Positions 34,327 through 43,342 of a stretch of DNA of 64,000 nucleotides are shown one piece after another. The notes below the pieces were generated by a model. It made no database searches. It was given only the letters and a program-made list of their open reading frames with translations, and was not told the origin of the DNA. Position 1 is the first letter of the stretch, and every line of letters begins with the position of its first letter. The stretch comes from Candidatus Binatia bacterium (GTDB lineage: Bacteria; Desulfobacterota; Binatia; UBA12015): the NCBI GenBank assembly GCA_029243485.1, contig JAQWRY010000001.1, forward strand, positions 248,001 through 312,000. The letters run 5' to 3'. The translations under genes and the position numbers were made by a program.

Positions 34327-34378
34327 TAGTGCAGCGCCGTCGACATAGCCTAAACGCCTTGCCGCCGACGCTGCACTA
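34327..34378. terminator. inverted repeat between convergent genes, possible terminator
   Basis: TAGTGCAGCG at 34327-34336 pairs exactly with CGCTGCACTA at 34369-34378, with a 32-base loop. The right arm includes the TAG stop of the minus-strand CoA transferase. The loop is long for an intrinsic terminator and no U-run follows, so a function in termination is only plausible. Confidence 0.35.
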
Positions 34379-35602
34379 GGCCACCGCGCCCTTCGTCTTC
34401 AGCTCGATGATCTTCTCCCAATCAAGCCCGATCTCCTGCAGGATGTCGTCCCCGTGCTCGTTGAAGTCCGGTCCGCGCCGGGTCGGCATGGGCTTCTCGT
34501 CGAACTGCACGGGCGTCGCTGCGAGTTCGAACGCCGTACCACCGCTCGTTTCCGCCCCGGCAACGTAGCCGTTCGCCCGCACCTGCGGGTCTTCCGCCAG
34601 CTCGAGCACGTTCTGCAACGGCGCCCATTGCCCCTTCAGCGTGAAGAACTTGTCCCGCCATTCCGCGAGGGTCTTCGTCGCGAGTGCGGCGACGACGATC
34701 TCCCGCGCCTCCGCGGCATTCTCGGTGAGATGCTCGTGCGTGTCGAAACGCGGATCCGCGGCGAGCTCCGGTCGGTCGATGTGGTTGCAGAAATCGGGCC
34801 AGTACTTGAACGCCTGAAGCATCGTGAGGTTCAGGTAGCGATCGTCCTTGGTGAGGAACGTCCCGACGAGCGGATTGCCGAACCCGAGGCCTGGCCCCTT
34901 GATCGGTGCGTGCTGCCACGCCTGCCCCATCTGCTGAGACAGCGCCATCGTCGCGCCCATGGCCCACGTGCCCATGCTGAGCAACGACACATCCACGACG
35001 GAGGGCTCGCCCGTTCGCTCACGCTTGAACAGCGCGGCGGAGATCCCGCCTGCGATCGTCATTGCCCCCATCGAGTCCCCGTAGGCGGGTCCCGGTTGCG
35101 TGATCGCGCCGCCGATATCGGGCGGCGTACATGACGCAGCGCTGCCGCCTCGACACCAGAAACCGGTCATGTCGTAGCCGCCGTGCTCCGCCTCCGGCCC
35201 CTTGGTTCCGTACGCGGACCCCCTCGCGTAGATGATCTTGGGGTTGTGCGCGCGAACGTCGTCGACATCGACCTTGAGCTTTCGCGCCACCCCGAGCGTC
35301 TTGTTCGTCAGGAAGACGTCGCAGGCTTTCACGAGCTCGTAGAGAACCTCGAGTCCTTCGGGAAGCGTGAGATCGAGCGCGATGCTCCGCTTGCCCCGAT
35401 TCGAATGCTCGTAGAGGACATGGACGCCTTTGCCCAAATCCATGACCCCACTGCTGCCGAGCCCACGCATCGCGTCGCCGCGAGTGATGTGTTCGACCTT
35501 GATCACCTCCGCGCCCCACTCTGCCAAGACCGCCGACGCGGCCGGCACGAACGTGTGTTCGGCGACCTCGAGCACTTTGATTCCCTTCATCACGTCACTC
35601 AC
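34376..35602 (-). CDS. CaiB/BaiF-type (family III) CoA transferase
   Basis: 408 residues that exchange CoA between carboxylic acids. GIKVLEVAEHTFVPAASAVL opens the fold, ADWGAEVIKVEH-type sequence (AEWGAEVIKVEHITRGDAMR) is characteristic, NRGKRSIALDLTLPEGLEVL follows, and GPAYGDSMGAMTIAGGI contains the Gly-rich loop with the catalytic Asp normally in this region. GTG 35602 is chosen because GGGAGG lies 7 bases upstream. The substrate is unknown; bile-acid and carnitine enzymes belong here. The adjacent plus-strand genes are fragments. Confidence 0.88.
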   Translation of the reverse strand: MSDVMKGIKVLEVAEHTFVPAASAVLAEWGAEVIKVEHITRGDAMRGLGSSGVMDLGKGVHVLYEHSNRGKRSIALDLTLPEGLEVLYELVKACDVFLTNKTLGVARKLKVDVDDVRAHNPKIIYARGSAYGTKGPEAEHGGYDMTGFWCRGGSAASCTPPDIGGAITQPGPAYGDSMGAMTIAGGISAALFKRERTGEPSVVDVSLLSMGTWAMGATMALSQQMGQAWQHAPIKGPGLGFGNPLVGTFLTKDDRYLNLTMLQAFKYWPDFCNHIDRPELAADPRFDTHEHLTENAAEAREIVVAALATKTLAEWRDKFFTLKGQWAPLQNVLELAEDPQVRANGYVAGAETSGGTAFELAATPVQFDEKPMPTRRGPDFNEHGDDILQEIGLDWEKIIELKTKGAVA

Positions 35603-35660
35603 GATGTGACCTCCCTTTTCAACGGGGAGCCTACCCCGGTCCGAGCGCGCTGGGTAGGGC

Positions 35661-36440
35661 TTGGACGCGGATTGGATGTACCGACGCCTCCCCACCGACC
35701 CGGCCTTTCGGGGCTACCCCACCGCTCGAATCGGATCCGTTCTTCTGGGCGGGCTCGGCGTCGTTCTGATCGCGCTCGTCGGGGCGGCGATGGGCGTGGC
35801 TCGCGTGAGCAAGACCGTCGTCTGGAGCCTTTTGCCGCCGACGGCGATGTGGATGCTTTACGCCGTGCATGTCGGCAGACTTGGCTGGAAGGAGATCGCT
35901 CGGGCAGCCGCAGTCGCGATCGCGATTGCCGCGCCCTTCCTCCTCCTCCAGGTCGCGCGGACCGGCGAAGATCCGATGGGCCTCGGGATCTACCGACAAT
36001 GGGTTGTCCAGGCCTGGGATCCGGGGCGCCAGAAGGCCATCCCAAGCTGGCCCCTGTTCGGGCTCGCACGCGACCTTCTCTCGTCCGGCCTCATGCGCTT
36101 GAGCAATCTCACACTGTTCCTACCCGACGCGCTCGCGCGTCCGTGGCTCATCCTCCTCGCGACCGGCTTGCCGATTGTGACGCTCGCCGCCCTGCGTACC
36201 GAGGGGCTCGCCCGCCGATTCGTTCTATGGTGGCTCGCCTCGGCCGCGTTCGCCGCCGGCAGCGTCGCCTACCATTCGCTGACTGTCGACTGGTCCCCGC
36301 AGGGGCGGTATCTGCTCTTGTACTTCGTGACGGCGACAGCCACGGCGGTCGTCGCACCGCTCGTCACCGGTCGCACGTGGAGTTGGCCGTGGTCGATCGG
36401 CTGGCTCGCGTGGCTGACGGTGGTCGCCAGCGAGCCCGAA
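35661..36440 (+). pseudogene. C-terminal part of a polytopic membrane protein (DUF2142/GT39-like)
   Basis: An open stretch of about 260 residues with several membrane segments (IGSVLLGGLGVVLIALVG, KTVVWSLLPPTAMWMLYAV, RAAAVAIAIAAPFLLL) and LTVDWSPQGRYLLLYF, a pattern typical of the end of DUF2142 or GT39-like sugar-transfer membrane proteins. No start-side domain fits into the 58 bases before it, so the N-terminus has been removed. At about 36440 it runs into a different gene fragment. Confidence 0.55.
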
Positions 36441-36441
36441 G

Positions 36442-36675
36442 CGCTCCCGAGGCATCCGCCACTCCGCCGCATGGCACCCGAGCGACGCGATCCGGAAGTC
36501 CCATTCGAATCCGCCGCCCCACATGCTGACGCGGGAGGACTTCCGAAGAGGCTTCTCCCAACTCGCCCGTTACGGGCTCAGTTTCGACGCGTGGCTCTTC
36601 CACGCACAGATCGACGAACTCACCGCGCTCGCACGCCAGTCCGAGGAAACGACGATCGTGCTCGATCACGTCGGC
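36442..36675 (+). pseudogene. amidohydrolase-2 fragment
   Basis: In the frame of ATG 36523, sequence beginning near 36442 reads RGIRHSAAWHPSDAIRKSHS, PPPHMLTREDFRRGF, LARYGLSFDAWLFHAQI, and IVLDHVGG, which is the middle of a TIM-barrel amidohydrolase (PF04909). Both ends of the enzyme are missing. It is joined in frame to unrelated sequence at about 36676. Confidence 0.65.
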
Positions 36676-37158
36676 GGGCGCAAGAACCGTGCGACCAGGA
36701 TCACGAACAGCAGCATCGTAAAGAACCCGTTGCCCGCGACGTCGAAAAACAACGACCTCGTCGACGATCCCCGCCCGAACAACGTCACCATCCAACCCGG
36801 CTCGGTCACGAACAGCCAGGGCGTCATCCTCTCCGAGGATCCGCTCTCGGTGAACATCGGCTCTCTCGACCCCGGCGAGATCCCGATTCTATCCTTTGAC
36901 GTGACGATCGACCCGTCGACGCCGCACCTCACCAACATCGTGAATCAGGGCACGGCAACGGGCACCGGCATCCCGCCAGAACCCGACAACAACAACATGG
37001 ACGGAGCGGTGGTGGAGGCGCTCGAGAAGGGCGAGATTCCGCCGTTGCCCGAGCCGGCACCCGGCATGGGCGCCTGGACGCTTCTTCTGACAGCCCTCCT
37101 GCTGATGTGGCTCGGTGCTCGAACCGACTGGCGGCGATGGACCCCAACGCCTAACTAG
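36676..37158 (+). pseudogene. C-terminal fragment of a DUF11-type surface protein with an IPTL-like sorting tail
   Basis: From RKNRATRITNSSIVKN onward the sequence has repeats of DUF11 type (NNVTIQPGSVTNSQGVILSE, PGEIPILSFDVTIDPST, HLTNIVNQGTATGTGIPPE) and ends in PLPEPAPGMGAWTLLL then ALLLMWLGARTDWRR: proline-rich motif, membrane helix and basic cluster, as in IPTL/PEP-CTERM sorting signals. The N-terminal part of the surface protein is absent, replaced by the amidohydrolase piece. The RND adaptor begins 7 bases later. Confidence 0.6.
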
Positions 37159-37164
37159 AGACGA

Positions 37165-38256
37165 ATGCCCGGACTCGACCGCTGGCTCGTGCGTGCAGCG
37201 GTAGCCTCGCTGCTACTCGCGATGGGCTGTGAGACCTCCTCGGATACGGAGGAATACACCCGCCCCCCCGCGACCGTCGAGGTCGTGACGTTGTCGCCGA
37301 CGACGTTCGAAGAGGTCGCGAAGTTCACCGGAGCGTTGACCGCATCCGAGTCCGTGATGGTACGCCCCGAGACCACGGGCGTCGTCGAAACCATCGACGT
37401 CCAAGAGGGCGAGCATGTCAAAAAGGGAGACCTGCTCTTTGGGCTTCGAAGCATCGAACAGCGCGCGCGTCTCGACGAGGCCGTTGCGGTACGTGACCTC
37501 GCCCAGCGGGTCTACGACCGGGTGGAATCGCTCAAGGGCAACGAGGTCTTGTCGATCGAGGAACTCGACCGCGCCGGATCCGAACTGGCGCAGGCCACCG
37601 CCCGCCTCCAGATCGCCGAGATCGAGCTAGGCCGAACCCAGATCCGCGCACCGTTCGACGGCGTCCTCGGGCCGCGCCTGGTCTCGCCCGGAGACCGCGT
37701 GACCGGCGGCTCGATGTCTCGACGAGGAGACCAGACCGGCCTCCTGCAGATCGATGCAATCGACGAACTGAAGCTCAACTTCACGCTTCCCGAAGTCGCG
37801 GTGAACGCGGTCCGCATCGGCATCCCGCTGGAGATCAGTGTCGCGCCCTTCCAGGGCGAGCGCTTCCCCGGTGAGATCTACTTCGTCGCGCCGTCGCTCG
37901 ACCCCCTCAATCGACGGCTGCTCATTCGCGCGCTCATCCCCAACGCCGAGCACCGCCTCCGCGCCGGGCTGTCGGCGACGGTCTACCTTCCCATGGGCGA
38001 GCAGAAGGGTGTCCTCCTGGCGCCCGAGTCCGCGATCGTCCACGACGTCGCGGGCACGTTCGTCTGGCGACAAGCCGAGGACGGGACGGCCGAGCGAGTC
38101 CCCGTCCGTCTCGGTGCGCGCGGGCGCGGCATGGTGGCGATCGCGAGCGGACTCGCCGACGGTGACGTCATCGTCTCGGCCGGCACCAACAAGGTCTCCC
38201 AGGGCAGCCCGCTCGAGACCGTGGAAGCGGAGACAGCCGAGAAGGCCGGCTCGTGA
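37165..38256 (+). CDS. RND efflux periplasmic adaptor lipoprotein (MFP)
   Basis: 363 residues. The lipobox is ASLLLAMGC. The lipoyl/barrel-sandwich halves are GVVETIDVQEGEHVKKGDLL and GRTQIRAPFDGVLGPRLVSP, separated by a coiled-coil hairpin (SIEQRARLDEAVAVRDLAQR onward). A beta-barrel and membrane-proximal domain follow (HRLRAGLSATVYLP). It links the pump to an outer-membrane factor. The stop overlaps the start of the pump gene (GTGA). It resembles MexC/AcrA-like adaptors. No TolC gene follows the pump. Confidence 0.9.
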   Translation: MPGLDRWLVRAAVASLLLAMGCETSSDTEEYTRPPATVEVVTLSPTTFEEVAKFTGALTASESVMVRPETTGVVETIDVQEGEHVKKGDLLFGLRSIEQRARLDEAVAVRDLAQRVYDRVESLKGNEVLSIEELDRAGSELAQATARLQIAEIELGRTQIRAPFDGVLGPRLVSPGDRVTGGSMSRRGDQTGLLQIDAIDELKLNFTLPEVAVNAVRIGIPLEISVAPFQGERFPGEIYFVAPSLDPLNRRLLIRALIPNAEHRLRAGLSATVYLPMGEQKGVLLAPESAIVHDVAGTFVWRQAEDGTAERVPVRLGARGRGMVAIASGLADGDVIVSAGTNKVSQGSPLETVEAETAEKAGS

Positions 38257-41200
38257 AGTTCTGGAACGTCTGCATCGACCGGCCCGTCCTCGCGACGGTG
38301 CTCTCGTTGGTCGTGATGCTGGTCGGCCTCGTGTCGCTCACGCGGCTTCAGAACCGCGAGTACCCCGACGTCGACCCTCCCCTCGTCTCGGTCACGACGG
38401 TTCTCCCCGGCGCGGCACCCGAGGTCATCGAGACCTCCGTCACCCAGCCCCTGGAAGACCAACTCGTCGGCATCTCGGGCGTGCGACACATCACCTCCGT
38501 GAGCTCCGAAGAGGTCTCGCGCATCACCGTCGAGTTCGAGCTCAGCCAGAACGTCGACCTCGCGGCAAACGACGTCCGTGACCGGGTCGCGCGAGCGCGC
38601 CGCCTCCTGAACTCCGACGTCGAAGAACCGATCGTCTCCAAGCAGGATGCGGACGCCCAGCCGATCATGTGGTTCGCGCTCTCCGGCGAAGATCACGACC
38701 AGATCTACATCTCTACCGTCGCCGAGTCGCAAATTCGCGACCGGCTGAGCAAACTGCCCGGCGTCTCGTCCGTCATTCTCGGCGGCGAGCGCCGAATGTC
38801 GATGCGGGTGTGGATCGACAACGTAAAGCTCACCGGACACCTGCTCACAGTCTCCGAAGTGGCTGCGGCGCTGCGACGTCAGAACGTCGACATCCCGTCG
38901 GGACGCGTCGAGGGGGACCAGACCGAGTTCTCAGTCCGCACACTCGGTGAGCTCAAAACCCCCGAAGAGTACGGCGCCCTGATCATCGCCGAGGTGAACG
39001 AGGGGTTGATCCGCCTGCGGGACATCGCCCGCGTCGAGATCGGCCCAGAGACCGTCCGAAAGCTGGTTCACTTCAACCAGCTCCCGGCCGTCGGTCTCGG
39101 CGTCGTGAAGCAATCGAATGCCAACACGCTCGACGTCGCGAGAGCACTGAAGGCGGAGGTCGCGGCGATCCGGCCCACCCTGCCGCCGGGACTCGACCTC
39201 GAGATCGCCTTCGACTCCTCGATCTACGTCGAGCGCGCGCTCACCGACGTACGCCAGACGATCCTCGAAGCGATCATCCTGGTCGTCATCATCATCTTCC
39301 TGTTCCTGGGTTCGCTCCGTGCGACCGTCATTCCGGCTGCGGCCATCCCCGTGTCGATCATCGGTGCCTTCTCGGTTCTCTACTACCTCGATTTCTCGGT
39401 GAACACGCTCACGATGATGGGGCTCACGCTCGCGATCGGACTCGTCGTCGACGATGCGATCGTCGTCTTGGAGAACATCACGAGGTGGATCGAAGGCGGC
39501 ACCGAACCCCGGCGCGCCGCGCACAAAGGAATGGACCAGATCGCGTTCGCGGTCATCGCCTCGACGATCTCGATCCTGGCGGTTTTCCTGCCTCTCGCGT
39601 TCCTGACGGACAAGACGGGTCGGCTCTTTCGAGAGTTCGGTATCACGGTCGCTGCGGCGGTCGCGATCTCGGGCTTCGTCGCGCTTACGCTCTCTCCGAT
39701 GCTGTGCGCGCGCGTCCTGCGTCGGTCGCGCGACCAAGGGGGCTTCAAGAAGGCGTTCGCGAAGGGCGTCGAACGAATGGCCGCGCGGTACGAGATCGCC
39801 CTGCGGGCCGCTCTCGCCCACCGCTCCGTCGTTTTGATCGCCGGCATCGCCTGGGTCGGCCTCGGCCTGTTCGCTTTGAACACGATCTCCCGGGAGTTCA
39901 TTCCCACAGCAGACCGGTCGGCCGTCGTGACGATCATGCAGGCGCCAGAAGGCTCCACGATCGATTACACGGCCCGGTACATGAACCAGGCCGAAGACAT
40001 CCTCTTCGAAACACCCGAGGTCATGCGCAGCTTCGCCGTCGTCGCGCCCGGCCTGGGCGGTCCCGGGCGCGTCAGCGAAGCCGCGATGTTCACCAGCCTC
40101 GTCCCGTGGGAGGATCGCGACCGGGTCCAGCACGAGATCGTAGACGACCTCCGCGAGCGGATGCAGAAGATCCCGGGGCTCCAGGCCTTCCCGATCAATA
40201 TCTCCGCCTTCGGCGGCAGCATGTCGTCCGCGGTGATCTCGCTCGTCGTCCAGGGCCCCGACGTGAACCAGCTGTCCACGTACGCGGATGAGATCGTGGA
40301 GCGGCTCTCCGAGGTCCCGGGACTCGTGAACGTGCGCGCCGACCTCGAAGTGAACAAGCCCCAGTTGGAGATCGACATCGATCGCAACCGCGCGAGCGAC
40401 CTGGGCGTTTCGGTCCGGGAGATCGCGACCACGCTGCAGATCCTCGTCGGCGGCCTCGAACTCTCCGAGTTCAAGCTCGGCGGCGAGACCTACCAGGTCA
40501 TCGGCCGGCTCGAAGCGACCGGACGGGCCTCGCCGCGAGATCTCTACCAGCTCAACATCCGCTCCGAGACCGGCGAGATGATCTCGCTCGCGTCCGTCGC
40601 CCGGATCCGCGAGGCCGTCACTCCCCGCGGCCTCCCCCACTTCGATCGTCAGCGCTCCGCCACAATCACGGCAAGCCTCCTCGACGGATACGGCCTTGGC
40701 AGCGCCCTGGACCAGGTCCGCGTCGTCGCAGACGAGGTGCTCCCGGCAGGTCAGGGTTACCAAGCCGTGTTCTCGGGCGAGTCCGAGGACTTCTACGAGT
40801 CAGGCAACGCGCTCTTCTTCGCCTACCTCCTCGCGATCGTGATCGTGTACCTCACCCTCGCCGCGCAGTTCGAGAGCTTCCTCGACCCGATTACGATCCT
40901 CGTCGCGGTCGCTCTCTCGTTCACCGGCGCACTCGTGACACTGATCGCCGTCGGCGAGACGCTGAACCTGTTCAGTCAGATCGGTCTCGTCATGCTCGTC
41001 GGCATCGTCACGAAGAACTCCATCCTGATCATCGAGTTCGCAAACCAGCTTCAGGAAAGCGGCCGCGACCTGCTGGAAGCGACCGTCGAGTCGGCGCGCA
41101 CGCGGTTTCGCCCCATCTTAATGACCGCCACTTCGACGATCGTCGGGATTCTTCCCATCGCGCTCGGATTCGGAGCCGGCGGAGAAACGCGCGCCTCTCT

Positions 41201-41345
41201 CGGCGTCGCCGTCGCCGGCGGCATGTTGTTTTCCACGCTGCTCACGTTCTTCGTCGTCCCCGCAGTGCACCTGAGCCTCGCACGGTCACGACAAAAGGCA
41301 CCGGTCGCTCCAACGATCCCCAACACCGTCCCTCCGCCGGCCTGA
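38253..41345 (+). CDS. RND efflux pump inner-membrane subunit (AcrB/HAE1 family)
   Basis: 1030 residues, the normal length. KFWNVCIDRPVLATVLSLVV opens TM1. The TM4 motif GLTLAIGLVVDDAIVVLEN holds the paired Asp residues of the proton relay, and IGLVMLVGIVTKNSILIIEF is the duplicated half (TM10). Periplasmic docking segments such as PPLVSVTTVLPGAAPEVIET follow the AcrB order. It exports drugs, detergents or toxic intermediates with the adaptor at 37165. GTG 38253 overlaps the adaptor stop. The outer-membrane partner may be the factor at 53626, 12 kb away. Confidence 0.93.
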   Translation: MKFWNVCIDRPVLATVLSLVVMLVGLVSLTRLQNREYPDVDPPLVSVTTVLPGAAPEVIETSVTQPLEDQLVGISGVRHITSVSSEEVSRITVEFELSQNVDLAANDVRDRVARARRLLNSDVEEPIVSKQDADAQPIMWFALSGEDHDQIYISTVAESQIRDRLSKLPGVSSVILGGERRMSMRVWIDNVKLTGHLLTVSEVAAALRRQNVDIPSGRVEGDQTEFSVRTLGELKTPEEYGALIIAEVNEGLIRLRDIARVEIGPETVRKLVHFNQLPAVGLGVVKQSNANTLDVARALKAEVAAIRPTLPPGLDLEIAFDSSIYVERALTDVRQTILEAIILVVIIIFLFLGSLRATVIPAAAIPVSIIGAFSVLYYLDFSVNTLTMMGLTLAIGLVVDDAIVVLENITRWIEGGTEPRRAAHKGMDQIAFAVIASTISILAVFLPLAFLTDKTGRLFREFGITVAAAVAISGFVALTLSPMLCARVLRRSRDQGGFKKAFAKGVERMAARYEIALRAALAHRSVVLIAGIAWVGLGLFALNTISREFIPTADRSAVVTIMQAPEGSTIDYTARYMNQAEDILFETPEVMRSFAVVAPGLGGPGRVSEAAMFTSLVPWEDRDRVQHEIVDDLRERMQKIPGLQAFPINISAFGGSMSSAVISLVVQGPDVNQLSTYADEIVERLSEVPGLVNVRADLEVNKPQLEIDIDRNRASDLGVSVREIATTLQILVGGLELSEFKLGGETYQVIGRLEATGRASPRDLYQLNIRSETGEMISLASVARIREAVTPRGLPHFDRQRSATITASLLDGYGLGSALDQVRVVADEVLPAGQGYQAVFSGESEDFYESGNALFFAYLLAIVIVYLTLAAQFESFLDPITILVAVALSFTGALVTLIAVGETLNLFSQIGLVMLVGIVTKNSILIIEFANQLQESGRDLLEATVESARTRFRPILMTATSTIVGILPIALGFGAGGETRASLGVAVAGGMLFSTLLTFFVVPAVHLSLARSRQKAPVAPTIPNTVPPPA

Positions 41346-41458
41346 CGACCCCCGACACCGCCGACGAGGATCTCACTTTGATTCGAGGTGCACTCCGACG
41401 AGCGGCGTCGCGACTGCCTGCGGTTTCGACCGGGCAGTGAGTCCGCGGACCACAGTCG

Positions 41459-42082
41459 TCAGCGCGCCCGGGACGGCGCGGCCAGGATTCGGCTGAGGAA
41501 CCGCGCCGTTGCCGCCGCACGCTCGCGGAGCGGGTACCCCTCGGTATGAACCCAGCTCAGAAACATCGAGTACCACGTCCCCACGAACACCTCCGTGAGG
41601 GTTTCGACGTCTTCGTCCACGCGCACGTCGCCCGCGGCCCGACCGTCTTCGAGGAGCTTTCGGAACATCGCGCGCATTCGCCGGTCGTCGGCCTCGGCCG
41701 TCTCCGGGAAGGCCAGACTCATCATCGCCCTGAGCAACTCTCTCGCACGCGGGCCCTTCTCTTCCGCTCGTTCGGCCGCCGTCTCGAAGATCCAGACGAG
41801 ATGTTCGCCGAACGAGCCGCGGCGCCCCCAGGCCTCCTCGACGTCCTCGAAGAGTCCGATCAGCATCACATGCGAGAGCTCGCGCAGTAGGTCGATCTTG
41901 GCCGGGAAGTGATTGAAGAACGTCCCGTAGGCAATATCCGAGGCCCGCGCGATCTCCTCGACGGTCGTCGCCTCGTAGCCCTTGCTCTCGAACAGGCCCC
42001 TCGAGGCTTCTACGATCCGTTCGCGAACCTCGAGGCGCCGACGCTCTCGCCGAGTCGGCGGAGCCTCGGCGAGAGCGCTCAC
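41459..42082 (-). CDS. TetR-family transcriptional regulator
   Basis: 207 residues. The helix-turn-helix is TTVEEIARASDIAYGTFFNH within a typical TetR N-terminus (VRERIVEASRGLFESKGYEA). The C-terminal ligand domain has FVGTWYSMFLSW. It is the last gene of an operon in which GTG 42082 overlaps the amidohydrolase stop (GTGA). The likely target is the operon itself and perhaps the candidate operator upstream of the SDR at 44272-44281. The convergent RND genes end 113 bases away, so it may also regulate that pump. Confidence 0.85.
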   Translation of the reverse strand: MSALAEAPPTRRERRRLEVRERIVEASRGLFESKGYEATTVEEIARASDIAYGTFFNHFPAKIDLLRELSHVMLIGLFEDVEEAWGRRGSFGEHLVWIFETAAERAEEKGPRARELLRAMMSLAFPETAEADDRRMRAMFRKLLEDGRAAGDVRVDEDVETLTEVFVGTWYSMFLSWVHTEGYPLRERAAATARFLSRILAAPSRAR

Positions 42083-43320
42083 GCGGCGCCCCGGATGTCA
42101 GCCAACTCCGGCCCGATCTCCGCTGCGAGCGGACCCAGCTTCTCGAGATCAAAGCCGTACGCGCGCGCCGCGTTCGTGCCGAGCAACTTGCGGATGTCGT
42201 CTTCGTCGTAGGAGCCAAGCGTTTTTTGCATCTCGGTCATGGTGTTGGGCCACGTACCCTCGAGGTGCGGATAGTCGGTCCCGTACATCATGCGATCGAC
42301 CCCGATTCGGTGACGATCTTCACCCTCGTGGGGCGCGAGGAACGACGCACCGAGATGGCACTGGCGTGCGAAGTACTCGCTCGGCCGCAGAGACATCTTC
42401 TTCGTGAAGTGCGCGAAGATCGGGTTGTCCCATTTGTGCTCCATCATTCTGAGCGCACTCAGAATCCAGGAGCAGCCGGTCTCGGTCATGGTGAAACCGA
42501 GGCTCGGATAGCGCTCGAAGACGCCGGACCAAACCAGTGCACCGAAGGGGCGATGCGCCCACGTGTCGACCTCGTGAATGAACATCGCGGCGGCGACCGT
42601 GTCGTCTCCGTAGTCCGGCGTCCAACCCGAGTGCGAGTGAAGCGGCATCTCGAGTTCCGCGCATACCGCCCAGAGCGGCTCGTAGCGACGGTGGTGATAG
42701 AACGGGTGGGCGCCGGTGCTCGTCGGCAGAAGAACTCCACCCCAGAGGCCCGACTTCTTCGCCCGCCGAACCTCCTCGATCGTGACGTCGATGTCATCGA
42801 GGTTGATCAAGGCGACACCGGCGTGGCGCCCCGGATGAACGTTGCAAAAATCGGCGAGCCAGCGATTGTACGCCTGAACCCCCGCGAGGTTCTGATCCGG
42901 GCGGATTTTGTGGCGATACTGCATGAGCCCCGCCCCGAATGGGGCCATCTGCGGGAAGATCACCTCCCCCACCACACCGTCGCCCTCCAGATCCTTCAGC
43001 CGGACGGCCGCGTCGAACTCGCCGCGCCGAGGCGCGAAGGGGCTCGTATCGTCCTGCAACATCGCCATGAGGACGTCATCACTCAGATCCGACTGGGGAT
43101 TGAGAGCCTGGGAGAGCCAACCCGCCTCCCCGGTCTCTTCGGCGAAGGACGCGACAGCCTCCTGATCGAAGAACGTACCCGCTCGGGTGATCATCTCCCG
43201 CGCGTACTCCAGCCACCAAAGGTGTGCATCGTCGTGGAACCGCTTGGGCATGTAGTCGTCGTACCCGCCAGGATACGTCCCGGCGTGGCAGTCGGAGCTG
43301 ATCATCAAGAATCGCGACAT
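42079..43320 (-). CDS. amidohydrolase-2 (TIM-barrel metal-dependent hydrolase/decarboxylase)
   Basis: 413 residues. It starts MSRFLMISSDCHAGTYPGGY with the SDCHAG form of the metal site. MPLHSHSGWTPDYGDD and MMYGTDYPHLEGTW carry the further His and the catalytic Asp. Several such proteins are aryl decarboxylases or C-C hydrolases in aromatic or steroid catabolism; in this group the exact substrate is unknown. It is between an SDR and a TetR regulator. The start ATG 43320 has GGAGGAAT just upstream. Confidence 0.85.
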   Translation of the reverse strand: MSRFLMISSDCHAGTYPGGYDDYMPKRFHDDAHLWWLEYAREMITRAGTFFDQEAVASFAEETGEAGWLSQALNPQSDLSDDVLMAMLQDDTSPFAPRRGEFDAAVRLKDLEGDGVVGEVIFPQMAPFGAGLMQYRHKIRPDQNLAGVQAYNRWLADFCNVHPGRHAGVALINLDDIDVTIEEVRRAKKSGLWGGVLLPTSTGAHPFYHHRRYEPLWAVCAELEMPLHSHSGWTPDYGDDTVAAAMFIHEVDTWAHRPFGALVWSGVFERYPSLGFTMTETGCSWILSALRMMEHKWDNPIFAHFTKKMSLRPSEYFARQCHLGASFLAPHEGEDRHRIGVDRMMYGTDYPHLEGTWPNTMTEMQKTLGSYDEDDIRKLLGTNAARAYGFDLEKLGPLAAEIGPELADIRGAA

Positions 43321-43342
43321 TGGATTCCTCCCGGCGGACCGC

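Noticed and set aside
34262-34378. Integron attC site after the DUF4215 remnant, because repeat B sits just after stop codons
   Set aside because: The paired RYYYAAC/GTTRRRY core sites and the extended imperfect palindrome of attC are absent; only a simple 10-base inverted repeat is present and no integrase is in the window.
38931-40763. 610-residue open frame opposite the RND pump
   Set aside because: The plus-strand pump is complete with all catalytic motifs; the antisense frame is highly charged low-complexity sequence.
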